A DNA stretch of 64,000 bases, taken from positions 257,983-321,982 of the forward strand of contig VXBA01003825.1 of assembly GCA_013399895.1 (NCBI GenBank). The letters are read 5' to 3'. Every line of letters starts with the position of its first letter. Position 1 is the first letter of the stretch. Below the pieces are notes generated by a model, which was not told where the DNA came from, searched no databases, and saw only the letters and a program-made list of their open reading frames with translations. Positions 1-13,300 of this stretch are shown piece by piece. The translations under genes and the position numbers were made by a program. This stretch comes from Serilophus lunatus (lineage: Eukaryota; Chordata; Aves; Passeriformes; Eurylaimidae).

Positions 1-3000
1 CGGGCCCGCCTCCCCCTACGCTTCAGACCTTTCACACCCGACAGCGTTACCGGATAAACGGGGGAAAAAACACGGCAGCCATTCTAAAACTGTCCACCCC
101 CCTCCCCTCCTCCCCTGCCAAAGAAATGTGGGTTCCGGCACAACCATTCCAATATACCGCAAAGAAAGAGCTCTGTGAGCTTCAAAATGTACCTGCATCG
201 GGCTCAGTTCTTCAACAGTGCCATGCAAACAGTGCCTGTTGCTGCTTCTAATCCCTCGGAGAAGCCCAACCTCCAGCACCACATACTGCCTTGCAGGGCA
301 CGCATCTCATCTTAGGTCCTGCAAATGCTTCCAACAACTCTCTGAGATTCTCTGGGTTTGTAAACATTAGGTATACATGCTCCAAAACGATGCTAATGGC
401 ATTGGAATAGCCCATGTCAAACATGGTCTTTGCTTCTTGCTAGGATGAATTTCAGTATTTTTATGATATTTTCCTCTTTAGATGATGATGTAGGCACCAG
501 AAGAATATTAAACTACAACGACCATAACAGGGAGACATCAGTGCAATACTAGGTGCCAATCCCCACATAAGAATTGAAGAAGACACAAATTTTACCAGTG
601 TAATGTCATTGTAAAGCACGACAAAAACGACCATGGTATGCTCACAGCTGTTGCTTTGGCAAGATTATTTGTCCTCTCATAAGACCTCTACTGGAACTCG
701 GGAAGAGGCTGGAATGAAAGAGAAAATATTTACCTGACAGTCTGATATCCCCAGAGTCAGGACAAACATTTCCAAAAGTTATTTTGATATACACACGCAC
801 ATGTTCTACATAGTCTTGTTTCAACATTTTGACCTATAAAAGTATTCAGCTATGAGAAGAACCATGATGACAAACTAAATATCAAGGGGAAACCTCTAAT
901 CAAAAACAAGCATAGGAAACCCATCATGAATCATTACTACGGCAGCAGCAGCAGCGAGGCATACTGCCTCATGAGGCAGAAAAGAACAGATTCCTCAGTT
1001 TCCCATTTCTCATGTCTCACACAATGTCTCATAAGCTAAACTACAGGGCACTGAGGAAAAAATAAAACCTACTCTGAGCAGCAACAGTCTGAGGTCTGTT
1101 GGGGGCAATCCTCAGAACCTGTATAGTTATGATGAGGCTTCATTATTTTAGTGGACCGCTATTGTCATTTTCTGGTTGGGTTTCACCTGCTAGCTCTGAA
1201 ACATATGAAGCTCTAAAAATAAAACTGTCGGTGTTTATTGGTAAAACTAATGCAGTCCCTGTGTCGGGGCAGGAGAGGAAGACAAAAATTAACAACAGTT
1301 CTTTCTTCCCTATGATTAGAGTGAAAAAGACTATGATCAAAATTAATGCAGACTAAACAAGCATAAACCACACATAGCTTATATATTTATCCACTGATGT
1401 CAAGCAGCTAGGAATCTATATTCATTAGCTTCTAAAAGTCCCAAATGATATTCTGCGTGTAGTGATGGCAGATCAAAGAAACTAAGGCTTTAAGTCCACA
1501 TATAAGTAACTTGCATCAGTTTTGTTCTTTCAGCTCAAGCTCACACACTAATGCAAATGCTTTAGTATTACATTATGTTCGCAGTATTTTGTTTAGATAT
1601 CACAAGGATGGTTCCATCTGTCTCTGCCTTTCAACTTGTTCCAACTTGTTCACATATTTTTCTTGCATAAAGTGTGCTTTCCTACAGTATGAGTGCAAAA
1701 CCAGAAGTCCCCAAGAATGAAAATAAATGAAAAAAAAAAAAAGAAAAGAAAAGAAATAAAACACACACTGAGCCCTAGGGTAAAGAATTGAGTATTCACT
1801 TGAGAATCAGAGGTGTGAACAGAGTCAGGGGCAAAGAATGTGTGGAATAGCAAGAAAGCCTTTACTGACTTGTGAAATAAATGCTCTCTATATATCATGC
1901 CCTTCTGTAAGTAATAAAATATGAGTATTGAGACAGATAAAAACAGAGCTCTAGAGACAAAGAAAGCAGCGTTCCAAGTAATCTCATTATTCATCTTTTA
2001 TTTTCTTCTCAATTGTTCATTTAAACAGTGTTTGTTAATTATTACAGTTAAGTGTAGAAGATCTACCTAATTGTTTACTTCCCTTCCATATTTTCTGTTA
2101 CAGTTCCTCTAGATCTGACAGTTTTCTTTAAGCTCTAAGCTTTGTCTCAATCACACTCTTTCCCAATTTTGATCAGTTTTCAGGCCGATTTGGTTAACTT
2201 TTTTTTTTTTTTTGTGGAAAAAGCCTCTTTTTATGTTTGCCAAGCTTACGGAAATCACATATCTCTCTTGCTGCTCCCCAGATTAACGCATGATACAGAA
2301 ACATGGTAATCCACGCCAACTAAGGCAAATACAAAAAAAGATTCAGATATAAACAAAGCAAGATAGCTGATTAAATCATAGACATCACAGGGGAAACAAT
2401 ACACAATCATCTCGTCCTGAGAACTGAAGTAATACAATATAGAGAATTTAACAGCGATGATAAAGGGTTCAGGTCCAAGTTCGTTGTTTTGGGGTTTCCC
2501 TCTGGTATTTTAGAACACTTCTTTGTCTAGAGCACTCTAATGAAGGCAGTCTTGTGTATGCTGCCTGATGGAAATATACAGTGGCTGTTACGTCACAAAA
2601 ATACCAAATAGTGCCACAATCAAATAAGAGACAGATAGCTTCAGGGAAAGCAAAGCACAGCGTGGTGCAGGAGAAAGACTGTCATTTGCTGATCTGAAGT
2701 ACATATTCTGGCATGTATATTCATAGCCAGCTATTGAACTGCCAAACCCAGTTCTGACACCCTTGCCCAGAATGGCAACACTTGTAAACTTGACAGTAGC
2801 TATCCATACCTCTCTGAAGGCATGTGGCATTGAAACTCCCGGTGGGACACCTGTAAATGGGGAAAAAAAAAACAGATGGCTGTGCTGTCTGAATGTCAAG
2901 ACTACTGTATATCAACATGGCCACTGGCCTGCTCAAAGTTCTAGAAGAGCAGCAGTACAGAGCTGGAAAATAAAGAAGCACCACAAAGGTCTGCATTTTG

Positions 3001-3076
3001 ACTAACTTTCTATGTTTTGCATGTTTTCTCCATGCAAAACCAGATCTCTACCACCTGATCACACAGCTACCAGTTG
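1..3076. other. Intergenic, no gene recognised; CpG-rich first 120 bases
   Basis: I recognise no gene in this stretch. The first 120 or so bases are noticeably richer in CpG and C than the AT-rich sequence that follows, so they could be the margin of a CpG island lying left of the window. The open frames here are short and show no family resemblance. There are A-rich and T-rich runs near 1728-1760 and 2195-2215 and a short CAG run near 940. Confidence 0.6.
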
Positions 3077-3081
3077 CACGG

Positions 3082-3610
3082 TGTCCTGGGTTGAAGTATA
3101 TTCTATTACCATCTCCGTGAGCTGTTGAAACCAGGTGAGGCAGTGTTCCTTGCCTCCTCCCTCTGTACTATCTTCTGTTAATGGGCCATCAATGCCTTGC
3201 CCCATGACTCAGAGATAGCTCCTTCCTGGACTATCTGCTGTTAATGGGCCCATCAGGCCTTATCACACGACTCACCCTCCCATTGTGAGATGCTTCGCTC
3301 AGAGGGAGGAGCCAACTATTCCATCCTGGATATAAGCTGAGACTCTGAACACCACACCAGCGCTTACCTACTGGACTCCCAGAGAACAAGAGCTACCGTT
3401 GGACTTTCTCACCCTCTTCTTTCTACAGGATCACCGCTTCAGTGGAACTGCCTTGCTTGGACTGCTACCACCATGGAGCGTCAGGGTGTATTCTGACTTT
3501 GTCAGTGTTCTTGTGCTACTGCATTTATTTATTTCTTTTAATTTTCTTCTTTCTATTAAATTATAATTCTGACTTGCGATCTCCCACTGGTTTGATTTCA
3601 AACTAGTACA
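3082..3610 (+). mobile_element. ERV solo LTR with 5-bp target-site duplication
   Basis: A 529-bp element starts TGTCCTGGG and ends AGTACA, the TG...CA ends of a retroviral LTR. It is flanked by perfect 5-bp direct repeats CACGG at 3077-3081 and 3611-3615. A TATAAG box lies at 3331-3336 and an ATTAAA polyadenylation-type signal at 3555-3560, which set the + orientation. No internal retroviral sequence is attached, so this is a solo LTR left by LTR-LTR recombination. The family was not named from a database. Identical flanks suggest a fairly recent insertion. Confidence 0.85.
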
Positions 3611-3615
3611 CACGG

Positions 3616-5994
3616 AAAAGACAGATGAATCCTATTTCACCAGGTTAAGCACTGGAAAGATTTGAATTGTAATTGTCTGTACATCTCTAGTCAGCACACT
3701 CAAAACAAAGGAATTCTAGCTGCAACAAAACCTTAAAGAAACTCTTAAGAATGTTTAGGGTACCTCCAAACCATTACATGAGAGTAGAAAACTAAAAATT
3801 CTCTTGTTTGGTTTATCAAACTAAAATCCAATACGACATACTATTATGGTCTCCAAATATTTTGAGCAAGGTTAATACAAGCAAGGGAGCAAAACGAGCT
3901 ATAAAAGGGCAAAAGAATTAACAATTATAAACTCACTATAAATTTTTTTTCTGATACTTCAGCGATTATTGCTCTTCAAGAGTAGCCTTCCTAAACAAGT
4001 ACTAGGTGCAAAATAAGCAATGACTGAGAAGTGATTACAGATGGCAGTCATCACTGATTCATTGTGGGGGGAGGTAGAGGCAACTGTAAGGACAGAGACA
4101 TCTTTGCTCCAGCAGCTCACAGCCTGCAGACACTACTTCCTTCTGGGCTCTTGGCTGGGGTACTACTGCCACTCTTGTATATCAGCTGCCGTTTGTGTAA
4201 TATCAGATGAGTGTAAATTCCAAAATCCCTAAGGAAAGCCAGGATGTATATTCTCTTTGAAGATGAGGGAGGCAGAACCTCGCACTTGCCTCACTTCCCA
4301 TCTTGCTTCTATTGCTGCTATTTAGTGTCTCTTCCCTCCTCCTACTCCTTTATATCTTCTTCTTGCCCTCCTTTCTCCTGTCTAATCACAAATTTCCCTC
4401 TCCACACACATGATTCTTTCAGTGAGTGGGATCACTTCTCCATCATTTTCCCTTGCAGGATCTGTGTTTAATTTACAAGGGAAGTAGAGAAAAAAAAGGG
4501 AAGAGAGTAAATGTCATCCTCTTCTCTGAGCCCAAGCTTTTTGTCTGCATTTTCATCAGTCTAGAAGAATCTTCACTGTCTTATCAAGTGAGCCTTGAGG
4601 GATACTGGGCCAATTTTACAACTATTATTTCTCCTGGAATATATCAAGAAATGTAAGTATTGCCTTATATTCAAGTAAATGTGGTATTCTGAAGCTAAGA
4701 CTAGATTTATCTGAAAGCAACTGTATGACATAATTCCCTGAGATGCCTTATGGTCCAATATTTCTAACTCTGTCCTGTTGCCAGTGAATGCTAATTTTTC
4801 AGCACCCACTTCCAACATTTCATTGTCTTGCCACCAGAAATATATCGTACCTCTCCTACACAGCTCTGAGGCACTACACCCCTACTGGAATTTTTTAAAG
4901 ATACTGATCCCCAAGTAATGCTTTCATTTCTTACTTGGGTTTATCAGTAGCTGTTATTTCTTCCATGCTTTTTCTGACCATATAGAAAACACAGTTTATG
5001 CCACTAGACAGATTATGTCAGCTTGTTGTTTCCATCTTATGCTAAGTTTATGTAGATACACCACTCAGCTTTGTTTCCCAAAATCTTTGCAGATATTTTT
5101 GCAGCTCCAGATGAAGATTATAAAAATATTGTAAATAAAAAAAAATCCGTGTATTTTTTACATGTAAATTTTGAAATTTAGCAATTGTGGCATTGTGGGT
5201 CCGAAACCTCCCCAACAGCATTCCTTTCTTGGAAAAATTGTACTTGCAGAGTGAGTCTTCTTTTCTAGTGTGTCCTTGGTGGATCACGTCTGAGAAACCA
5301 TATATGGATAAAGGTGGGTTTTTTTCATTCATGTTTATATTATAGACAATGTGGTCTGTGTTTTCTGAAAGAACAAGTCATAGCAATGACATGGCATTTT
5401 CCTTTTTGACCGCTTCTGTCAAACCAGACCAAGTTGCTTTCTAATAGAACTAACAAATTCCAGTCATCACCCATGTTTTTCCTGTCTTTGAAATGAAAAG
5501 TTATTATTTTTATTTCTCATAGTCTGAACTCTTGTAGCTTATCAAATACTAACCCACTAGTGTTTATGACATTGCCTTAGAATAATTAGTTTTTAGCAGT
5601 TCTTTCCTACTTGTTTTTTAAAAGTTCTTGTAGACATTCTAATAATAGAATCTGTGAATATTTGAAGAATCTGCTGAATTTTCTGTCTGAGTTTTTAGAT
5701 ATAAGTTTTTCTGAGACTTTGAAAAAGTCATATTTGGAGAAAACCATGGTTTAGTCCTGTAAATCTTTTCATGAAGAAAAACTAGAATTTCCAACTATTT
5801 TCGCATACTTTCCATGTGCCTGAGCCTCATCTGCTGCTGGGAATTAAGTCCTAGAGTACACAAAGTTTTTTCTTCTTGTGAGAAGAATTCCAAGTGTTAG
5901 GAAATACTAACATCTGCATGCTCTGATGTAGAAAATTGAAAACTGGCCATAAACATACCGAATATCTTTTTTTTCCCACACTTCTAATCTTCTT
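3616..5994. other. Intergenic, no feature recognised
   Basis: AT-rich sequence with no recognisable gene. A pyrimidine-rich patch lies around 4280-4400. Short open frames on both strands show no domain or composition typical of coding sequence. Confidence 0.6.
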
Positions 5995-6200
5995 CCATTC
6001 TTCTGCCAGGTTGGTCAAGAGCTGAGCACTGTACTCCAGGTAGGGTCTCGCAAAAGTGAATTAGAGGGCAGAATCACCTCCCTCAATCCTGGCTGCTTCT
6101 AGCCACTCTCTTTTTGATGCAGCCTCATACTCACTGAATTTCATTGGGTCTGCACAGGCCCAGCTCTCAAGCCTGACAAGGTACTAGTATTCTGAAGAGT
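5995..6200 (-). mobile_element. CR1 LINE fragment (old, internally deleted)
   Basis: On the minus strand this matches the 3' part of avian CR1 ORF2. It includes the stretches usually seen as 'actccaggt.ggtctc', 'cagaatcacctccct' and 'ttttgatgcagc', then jumps to the 'cacaggccca.ctctcaagcctg.caaggt' part. The jump implies an internal deletion. The copy is diverged and non-coding. Confidence 0.75.
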
Positions 6201-6759
6201 GAAGTAACTCCATTCTGCTGGTGGCCCATGTGGGACCATAGGATGCCACAGAGTGGGATTTATCTTTTACAGTTTGGATCTTCTAAGGACTTTCAGAAAA
6301 TACACTGTAAGGCTGTATCAGCATGCTCTCAAGGGGCAGAAATTCAACAACTGAGGATGCACAAACTTTGTAATTTCTTTCTGTATATATATTTTTTCAT
6401 AAAGTAATTACATGACTGCATGTATTTTTTTACACAGAATTCCTACCTCATTCAACAAATAAGATTAATCTTCTTGGAGGGTGATCTGTAGTGAAGGAAA
6501 ACCTTCCTCAGAGAAACCTTGTGTTGCATTACTTTAGATGTGTGCATTTCCTAGTGGAAAATTAGTTTTCACCTGTCAGGAATAGGCCTGTACTAACATA
6601 GATTTTATGGAAGACTAAGAGAAATTAAATGAAGGGAGGATGATTTTTAAGTTACTTAAGTAGCTGAATTCAATCCAAGGGAAACGAACTCCTCCCTGGA
6701 ACAATACCTATGCAGCTCTGGCTGAGGGATGAACTAGGAATTAGCATGAGTGCTTTCCA

Positions 6760-6900
6760 TAGAATCATAGAATGGTTTGGTTTGGAAGGGACCTCAAAGA
6801 TCATCCCTGATATGGGCATCCACAACTTCTCTGGACAACCTGTTATAGTGCTTCACCACTCTCTGAGTAAAGAATTTCTTTCTAAGTAGAAAGTAATTTC
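6760..6900 (-). mobile_element. CR1 LINE 3' end
   Basis: This begins with the reverse complement of the CR1 3' terminus: a CATAGAATCATAGAATGG tail followed by 'ttggaagggacctcaaagatcat'-type sequence. It continues into the CR1 3' UTR and end of ORF2 and is 5'-truncated after roughly 140 bp. The element lies on the minus strand, with its 3' end at the left. Confidence 0.85.
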
Positions 6901-7621
6901 ATCTTCTGGGAAACTTGAGATTTTGAGAATATTAGCTGTTAGGATTGTTAGTAGGATTTCTGTTTCAACAGACTAAAGGATATTTTAAGTTAGCATAATG
7001 CACACACACAAAGCAACCGAAATAAGATTACACAAGCCATCTCATTCCTGTCATGCCCTAGCCTTGAACATCTGGCTTTGCATTTGAATCCTATTGGCGT
7101 AGTTTGGCATAGTTTCATGCATGTCTAAGTTTTATGTAAAGGGCTTGAGGTTTTTCTTCTTACAAGTCAGTAAATACAGAAGTCAAACTGGGATCTTACC
7201 TTACTCCTCCATCTCTGTTCCAATTCTCTTCTGTGTTTTATTACTCCCTTGTGTTTTCAGTGTACTTTTACTATGTTGCTCTTCTGCATCTAAATACCTC
7301 GTCACACTCTGTAATAGACTCGTGTCACTGCCAACTGTCTTGCCCCACCAGCAGCCAGGACATGCCACCCTCACGCTGCCTTCAAAGACCTCAAAGAAAA
7401 AATGCATTTCCTCTCTCCTTCTCATTAGGACAAATATCTCTTCCTGAACTTTCAGCTAATCTATCTCAACTTGTGTTGGTTCAAAGCATAGCTCATGGGG
7501 TGGGTGAGGCAGCTAGCATAGCCTTTAGTTGTGTCCCTGTCCAACCTTCCTTTGGCCATGGCATCCTGGCAGGACAGGACAGACACACTGATGTTGAAAG
7601 ACTACAGTGAACGTGTTACAT
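6901..7621. other. Intergenic, no feature recognised
   Basis: No recognisable gene or repeat. Overlapping open frames at 7121-7610 show no recognisable family and are judged chance frames. Confidence 0.55.
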
Positions 7622-8660
7622 AATTAGAATGGAGTAGAATAGAGTGGAATGGAACAAACACTGACTCCTTTCAGTTAGAAGGGACCTACAACAATAATCT
7701 GCCAGTCCAGCCTATCTGACCACTTCAGGGCCAAATGGAAGTTGAAGCACTTATTTAGTTATTTAGGGCATTGTCCAAACAGTTCCTGAACAACAAAAGA
7801 CTTTGGGCATCAACTACTGCCCTAGGAAGCCCATTCCAGTGTTCGCCCAGTCTTTCAGTTAAGAAACATTTCCTAACCTCAAGTCTGAACCTCTCCTAGT
7901 GCGTCTTTGAACCATTGTCATATGTCCTATCGCTGGAACTCAGGGAGAAGGGATAAGCACCTCACTCTCCACTTTTCCTGCTCAGGAGGCTGTAAAGAGC
8001 AATGAGGTCACCCCTCAGCCTCCTTCTCTCCAAACTAGACAAGCCCAAAGTCCTTAATGGCTCCTCACGGGACACATCTTCCAGCCCTCTCACTGGCTTT
8101 GTTGCCCTCCTCCAGGTGCATTCAAGAACCTTCACATCCTTCTGAAATTGTAGGGCCCAGAACTGCACTCAGCACTTCAGGTGAGGCTGCATCAATGCTG
8201 AATTCAGCAGGACAATCACCTCTGTTGATCAGCTGGCAGTGCTGTGAGGTACCCCAGGAGTCTGTTTGCCAGGGCACCATGTGGACTCATAGTAAACTGC
8301 TGTCAACCAGGCCCCCAACATGACTTCCTGCAGGGCTGCTCTACAGTCATTACCAATTTATACCTGTGCCTTTACTCTGGCCCAGGGGCAGAATCTAGTA
8401 TTTGTACTTGTTGAATTTCATCCCATTAACGATAGCCTGATGCTCCAAGCTAGCTAGATGCCTCTACAAGGCTCTTGTCGCTCAAGAGACTCAACAGCAC
8501 CTCCCAGTTTGGTGCCATCAGCAAGCCTGCTCACGGTACACTCCATTCCTGCATCCAAATAATTGATAAATGTTCTGAACAGGGCTGGTCTTAGAACTGA
8601 ACATTGCTGAGAAACATTGCTGGTGGCTGGCCACCAGCCAGATAGCTCCAAAGGCAGCAG
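7622..8660 (-). mobile_element. CR1 LINE, about 1 kb, 5'-truncated
   Basis: A minus-strand CR1 copy. The left edge is a 'tagaatggagtagaatagagtggaatgg' microsatellite-like tail followed by 'agaagggacctac', and the right part reaches into the reverse transcriptase. Translation of 8454-8663 on the minus strand gives relics of the CR1 reverse transcriptase C-terminal part, including GTKLGGAVE. The frame is broken by stops and frameshifts. It is degraded and not functional. Confidence 0.85.
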
Positions 8661-9749
8661 CATGTCTCTTCCAGGGCCTGCATGCAGCCAGACATTTAGG
8701 CCCTTGTTTGTCTACTGTGATCTCACTCAGAAATGCTCAAAATCAGTGCAAGCCACCAGGAGAGAGCAGGAAGAACCAGATTTAATAAATATTTACTTTT
8801 CAGCTGTATATCTAACTGGTTGCTGCTTGGCACTGTATCTAGCTATATAAATGTGGATGCTGCGTTATAAATCAACTAATCCCGAAATGTTATCTGAAAG
8901 TTAACACAGTCTGCAGCACCCAGAGAAATGCCATAGGGAAGATCCCTGCCTCTTGTTACCCTGCCTGCAATAGCAGTTAGCCCTTTAAATTCTGACAGCA
9001 GATTCACTTCTTCGTAGGAACTATGTAGACCTTAGGAAGCCTTCTTGTGTAAATTTAAGTCTTTGCCTTACAGGGAGCACCAAGAAGAGCTCAAATCACA
9101 CTTTGAGAAATTAAATTTAAAAAAAAAGAGAACTGAAAGGCTGAATTTGGTTTTCAGAACCAGCATATTAATTACAGAGTATATATATATATATAATTGT
9201 AGTTGTTATAGAAGGAGATGTAAAACTTTTGTCATGCACCCTGCTGTGATACAGTGCAGTGTCTTCTCAAACTGTTCCAGTTCTTGTGGTTCTACAGCTG
9301 AATAAACTTACCCTAATAGCACTGCCAGTCTCAGCATCACACACACTCCCTGAGGCAGGGCAGCCTAAGCACTAACACTTCCCCCCAAACACTTCCCCAC
9401 ACACCAGCTGCCCTGGCTAGCTCAGCTCTTCCCAGAGTGAGGATGGCTGTGACCTGCACAGGGTAGCCCTGGCCTCTCCTCACAGAGGCCACCATGCAGG
9501 CCCACCCTCTGCCTCCTGGCCTGTATCAAAAATGGTGCTGAAATACTAGAAAATTCAGCATTTTAATCAAGAGGTAGGAGGAAGTCTAAGCGCTGTATCG
9601 CTGCTGCCCGCTGATGATTAGTGCCACAGTGCCATGGGCAAACTTGTGGCCTGCTGCAGCATCTCTGTTGGGTTCTCCTGGTAAACCCACTGGCAGGGGG
9701 CTTGCAGGGGCAGTCACACCAGCCCTCGGGAGGCAGTGAAGTGCTCTAG
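8661..9749. other. Intergenic, no feature recognised
   Basis: No gene recognised. A short (AT)n run lies near 9180-9197. The composition shifts to more GC-rich after about 9310, approaching the following LTR. Confidence 0.55.
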
Positions 9750-10775
9750 TGGTTTTGTGTGGCCAGGTTTTGGTAGTGGGGGAGGCTTCTGTGAGAAACT
9801 GCTAGAAGCTTCCCGCAAATCTGACAGAGAAAATGTCGGCTGGCTCCAGAACAGACTCGCTACTGCCCAAGGCCAAGCTAGTCAGGAATGATAACAATGC
9901 CTCTGTGATAACATGTTTAAGAAGAAAAAAAAAGTTATTGGGCAAATGTAATTGCAGCCAGAGAGAGTGGCTTGGTAATATGTGAGAGGAACAACTATGC
10001 ACACACCAAGGTCAGTGGAGAAGTGCTCCAGGTGCTGAAGCTGAAATCCCCCTGCAGCCCGTGGTGAAGGCAGGCTGCGCCTCTGCAGTGCAAGGAGGTC
10101 AACAGGAGTGCCAGAAATCCACATGCTGCCTGTGGAGGAACCCTACAGTGGAGCAAGTGGATGCCTGAAAAGAAGGCTTTGGGCCTTCCCTGAGGGAAGC
10201 CCATGCTGGACCAGACTCCTGGCAGGTTCTGCAGACTCATGGGGAGAGGAGCCCAGGCTGGAGGAGAAGGACTTGTGGACCTGTGGGGAACCCATATTGG
10301 AGCAGCTTGTACCTGAAGGACTGTACCCCACGGAAAAGTGACCTACCCTGAAGCACTTCATAGAGAACGGTCTTCCATGGAGGGACTTCGCAGTGGAAGA
10401 GGGGAAGGAGTCTTCTCCCTGAGCAGCAGCAGGAACAATGTGTGATGAATGGACTATTACTTGCACTCCTTGTCTCCCAAAGCTGCTGGGGGAGAGGAGG
10501 CAGAGCCCAGGAAGGAGGGAGTAGAGGGGAGAATGTGTTTTTGAGATTGAATTTTCTTCTCATTGCCCTTCTCATTATTATTTGTTAATAATAAATTTAG
10601 TTAATATCCACAAGCTGACTCTGTTTTGCCTGTGATGGTATTTGAGTGAATGATCTCTTCCAGTCCTTATCTCAACTCAACAAGGAACCTTTGTTATATA
10701 TTCTCTTCCCTTTCCAAATAAGAAGGGGAGTGATAAGGCAGGTGCATGGCATCCAATCAGGGTCAACTCATTACA
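9750..10775 (+). mobile_element. ERV LTR (about 1 kb), probable solo LTR
   Basis: The layout matches a long avian ERV LTR family. It has a 'ggttttgtgtggcc' start, a TATA-like 'gtttaagaag' region near 9913, and a GC-rich middle with repeated 'ctggagcag'-type units (about 10140-10400). An AATAAA signal lies at 10590-10595, and the end is 'gggtcaactcattaca'. The 3' end is fairly clear; the 5' end is approximate and I found no convincing target-site duplication. Open frames of 77-112 codons inside it are by-products of the GC-rich repeats. No internal viral genes are attached. Confidence 0.7.
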
Positions 10776-11271
10776 GAAACTCCCTTCCACATCTGTAGCC
10801 TTATTTTTTTTTGTTCCCTAGGAAGTAATTTCAAAGGAAAACTGTAGGTACTAAGATTCTGTTTACCTGAACATCCTGCTCACATGTTTTAATGTTTTAA
10901 TTCTAGAAATATATTTACTATTACACAAACAGTGCTGCCAAATTGCTACCAGCAGCTTGAGGAAGAAAAATTGATGATGCTTATTTTAATGTTTTTCTGA
11001 ATGTGCATCTTTTTATTTATACTATTTTGATTACAATGTTCCAAACTTTAATGAATGTACTAGAAATTGTAGTTCCAAGTGTGCCCGCTCCTGAAACAGA
11101 TCTTCCCAGACATTATATGAATTACTGTGATGGACAGAGGACTTTTTGTAATTAAGATCTACACCTTTCCACATACCATACTAAAGATGTAATCTTGATG
11201 ACAGGTCTCACAACTTGAGCTTCTTAATGTTCAACATCTGTGCATTCCTTGCATATAATTTCACAGATATT
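10776..11271. other. Intergenic, no feature recognised
   Basis: AT-rich sequence with nothing I can identify. Confidence 0.55.
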
Positions 11272-11390
11272 CACAGAATATTCTGAGTTGAAAAGTACCC
11301 ACAAAGATCATTGAGCTCAACTCTTAAGCAAATGGCCCTTATACAGATTGAATTTACAACCTTGGCATTATTAGCAGCATGCTCTGAGAA
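11272..11390 (-). mobile_element. Old CR1 3' fragment
   Basis: The sequence 'acagaatattctgagttgaaaag', then 'cacaaagatcattgagctcaactc', then an 'aaccttggcattattagcagcatgctct' stretch, resembles an older CR1 3' terminus on the minus strand. Divergence is high and only the last 120 or so bases are recognisable. Confidence 0.65.
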
Positions 11391-13004
11391 TAGCCAGTTA
11401 AAAGAAAACAAAACCTCCCACAAACCTGCCCCTTTGTCAGCAGACATAGGAATTCTGAATTGCATGAGAGAATATTCAAATTTGTAGCCTAAAGCAAGCT
11501 TTCCAGAGGTTCGACACTGCTCACCAAGTTGTTGAAAAGGAAGCTGAAGGAGGAGAAAGACGTATGTCCCGTGAAACACAAGATGAAGTACTGTACACAT
11601 TCCCAAAGCACAAATGCTTTATTTTCTTGCCTTGCTGAAAAAGTGTACCATTATACTGGTTAAACGTCATGAAGTACCATTTTAGTTTACCTCCTGTAGA
11701 TTGCCTGTGTTTTCTAAGATTTTGCTCTTTGTGTGATGATAGTTTGCAATGTGATAGCTGTACTCTGCAAGTCTAAATCAGAAAAAGTACATTTTAATAC
11801 CTAGGCCAATAAATTAGCCATAATATTATTTTCTAGATACATATCATACAGTCACCTTAATATGAGAGTGCAAGATACAGGCAGCCACAGCTAACATCTG
11901 ATATCTCACGTTTGCTGAGTAGCCAGTGCCATTAATGTGTATTATAAATAGCAGTCAATATATTAAAATTCACATAATAGAAGAAGGATACCTATACAGA
12001 GTTGAATAAAGAGGAAGTAATTAAACCCACAGTATGCTACCTACCTAAATGCATACAGTTAAGGCTTCCATGGCAACTTTAACTCTCTATTTCCCACATG
12101 CAGTGATTTCAAAACCTCAGCTTCACTGTTCCTTTAATATTGTATTTCACGGTGAATACTTTTACCAATAGGAGGATTATTTTGAAACCTGACATTTCTA
12201 GGACTCCCAATACCAGCCCAGTTTGCAAAGCAAAATTATAAATTATTCAAAAGAAACTGTACTAATACATAGTGCACAACAAGGGCTGAACTTGCCTCAA
12301 GCTGGTGTAATGTATTATGGATATGAGGCAGCTTCTTCATAGGTAAGGTGCTGGCAGCTTCCCTTTGAATTTCATTACCTCTGTGACACTGGCTGAAGGA
12401 CTATCTGGCCTGAAAAACACCATATTAAAACTGAAGATGAGAAGGAACACATCTGCAAATGTGAAATTAAAAAAAATATTTTATTTGAATTACAACTCAT
12501 GTAAGAACACATAGCAAGTGCACCTGGAAAAATGGTTGCGAATATAAGCAATACTGTGGAGTACTGCTGTATTAGACAAAACTGCTATAGTTTTAAACCT
12601 CTGACTTTTGATTAGACTTCTGTAACTTACTTCAGCAGGTGTTTATGGGCACACAGATATGTGTCCATCTCTTGGCATCCTTCATTTTAAAACAAGTGTC
12701 ACTTTCATAGCTTACTAGTAACATAGATGCTAGCAGCTGGAGAGAGAGGGGCCTGTGTTTTCAGAGCAAAAGGACCAACTCTTTACAGGCTGCTTTAATT
12801 AAATGGTTAGTGAAAACTATGTCTTTAGCATTCTTATTGTAAGGCTTCATAGAAAAGTCCTGAAGAAAACACATTAATATATATTAAAAAGTTTAATGTA
12901 ATCTTTAAACTTGTTAACAAAAATGTTCTGATTTCTTGAGCAAAAATTCTTAAAAAGGAGTACATTTTATTTTGAAGTTTTTATGATGCAGGAAAATGTT
13001 CTTC
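11391..13004. other. Intergenic, no feature recognised
   Basis: AT-rich sequence with no recognisable gene, RNA or repeat. Some of it may be conserved non-coding DNA, but that cannot be judged without comparison to other birds. Confidence 0.5.
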
Positions 13005-13300
13005 ATTCATCAATGTCTATACATATCTGAAGGAAGGGTGCCAAGAGAATGGAGCCAGGCTGTTCTCAGTGTTCTCGGTGTCCTCAGGCAATAGGACAAG
13101 AGGCAACAGCAATAACTGATGCACAGGAAGTTCCACTTGAGTATGAGGAAGAATTTCTTTACTGTGTGGGTGACTGTGCACTGGAGCAGATTGCTCAAAA
13201 AGGTTGTGGCATCTTGGAGATATTTAAGAACCATTTGGACAAAATCCTGTGCCATGCGCTCTAGGATGGCCCAGTATGGGGTGGAAGTAAAAACCTGAGG
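13005..13300 (+). mobile_element. CR1 LINE fragment (ORF2 C-terminal part)
   Basis: A + strand copy of the end of CR1 ORF2. It starts at 'atatctgaaggaagggtgcc', passes 'aggacaagaggcaac' and 'ggaagttccacttga', and continues through 'gaggaagaatttctttactgtg' to 'atcctgtgccatgcgctctagg'. The 71-codon frame at 13049-13264 is a relic of this coding region and not a host gene. Confidence 0.85.

Noticed and set aside
10108..10575. Open frames of 77-112 codons near 10.1-10.6 kb
   Set aside because: They lie inside the GC-rich repeated part of an ERV LTR and do not resemble viral or host proteins.
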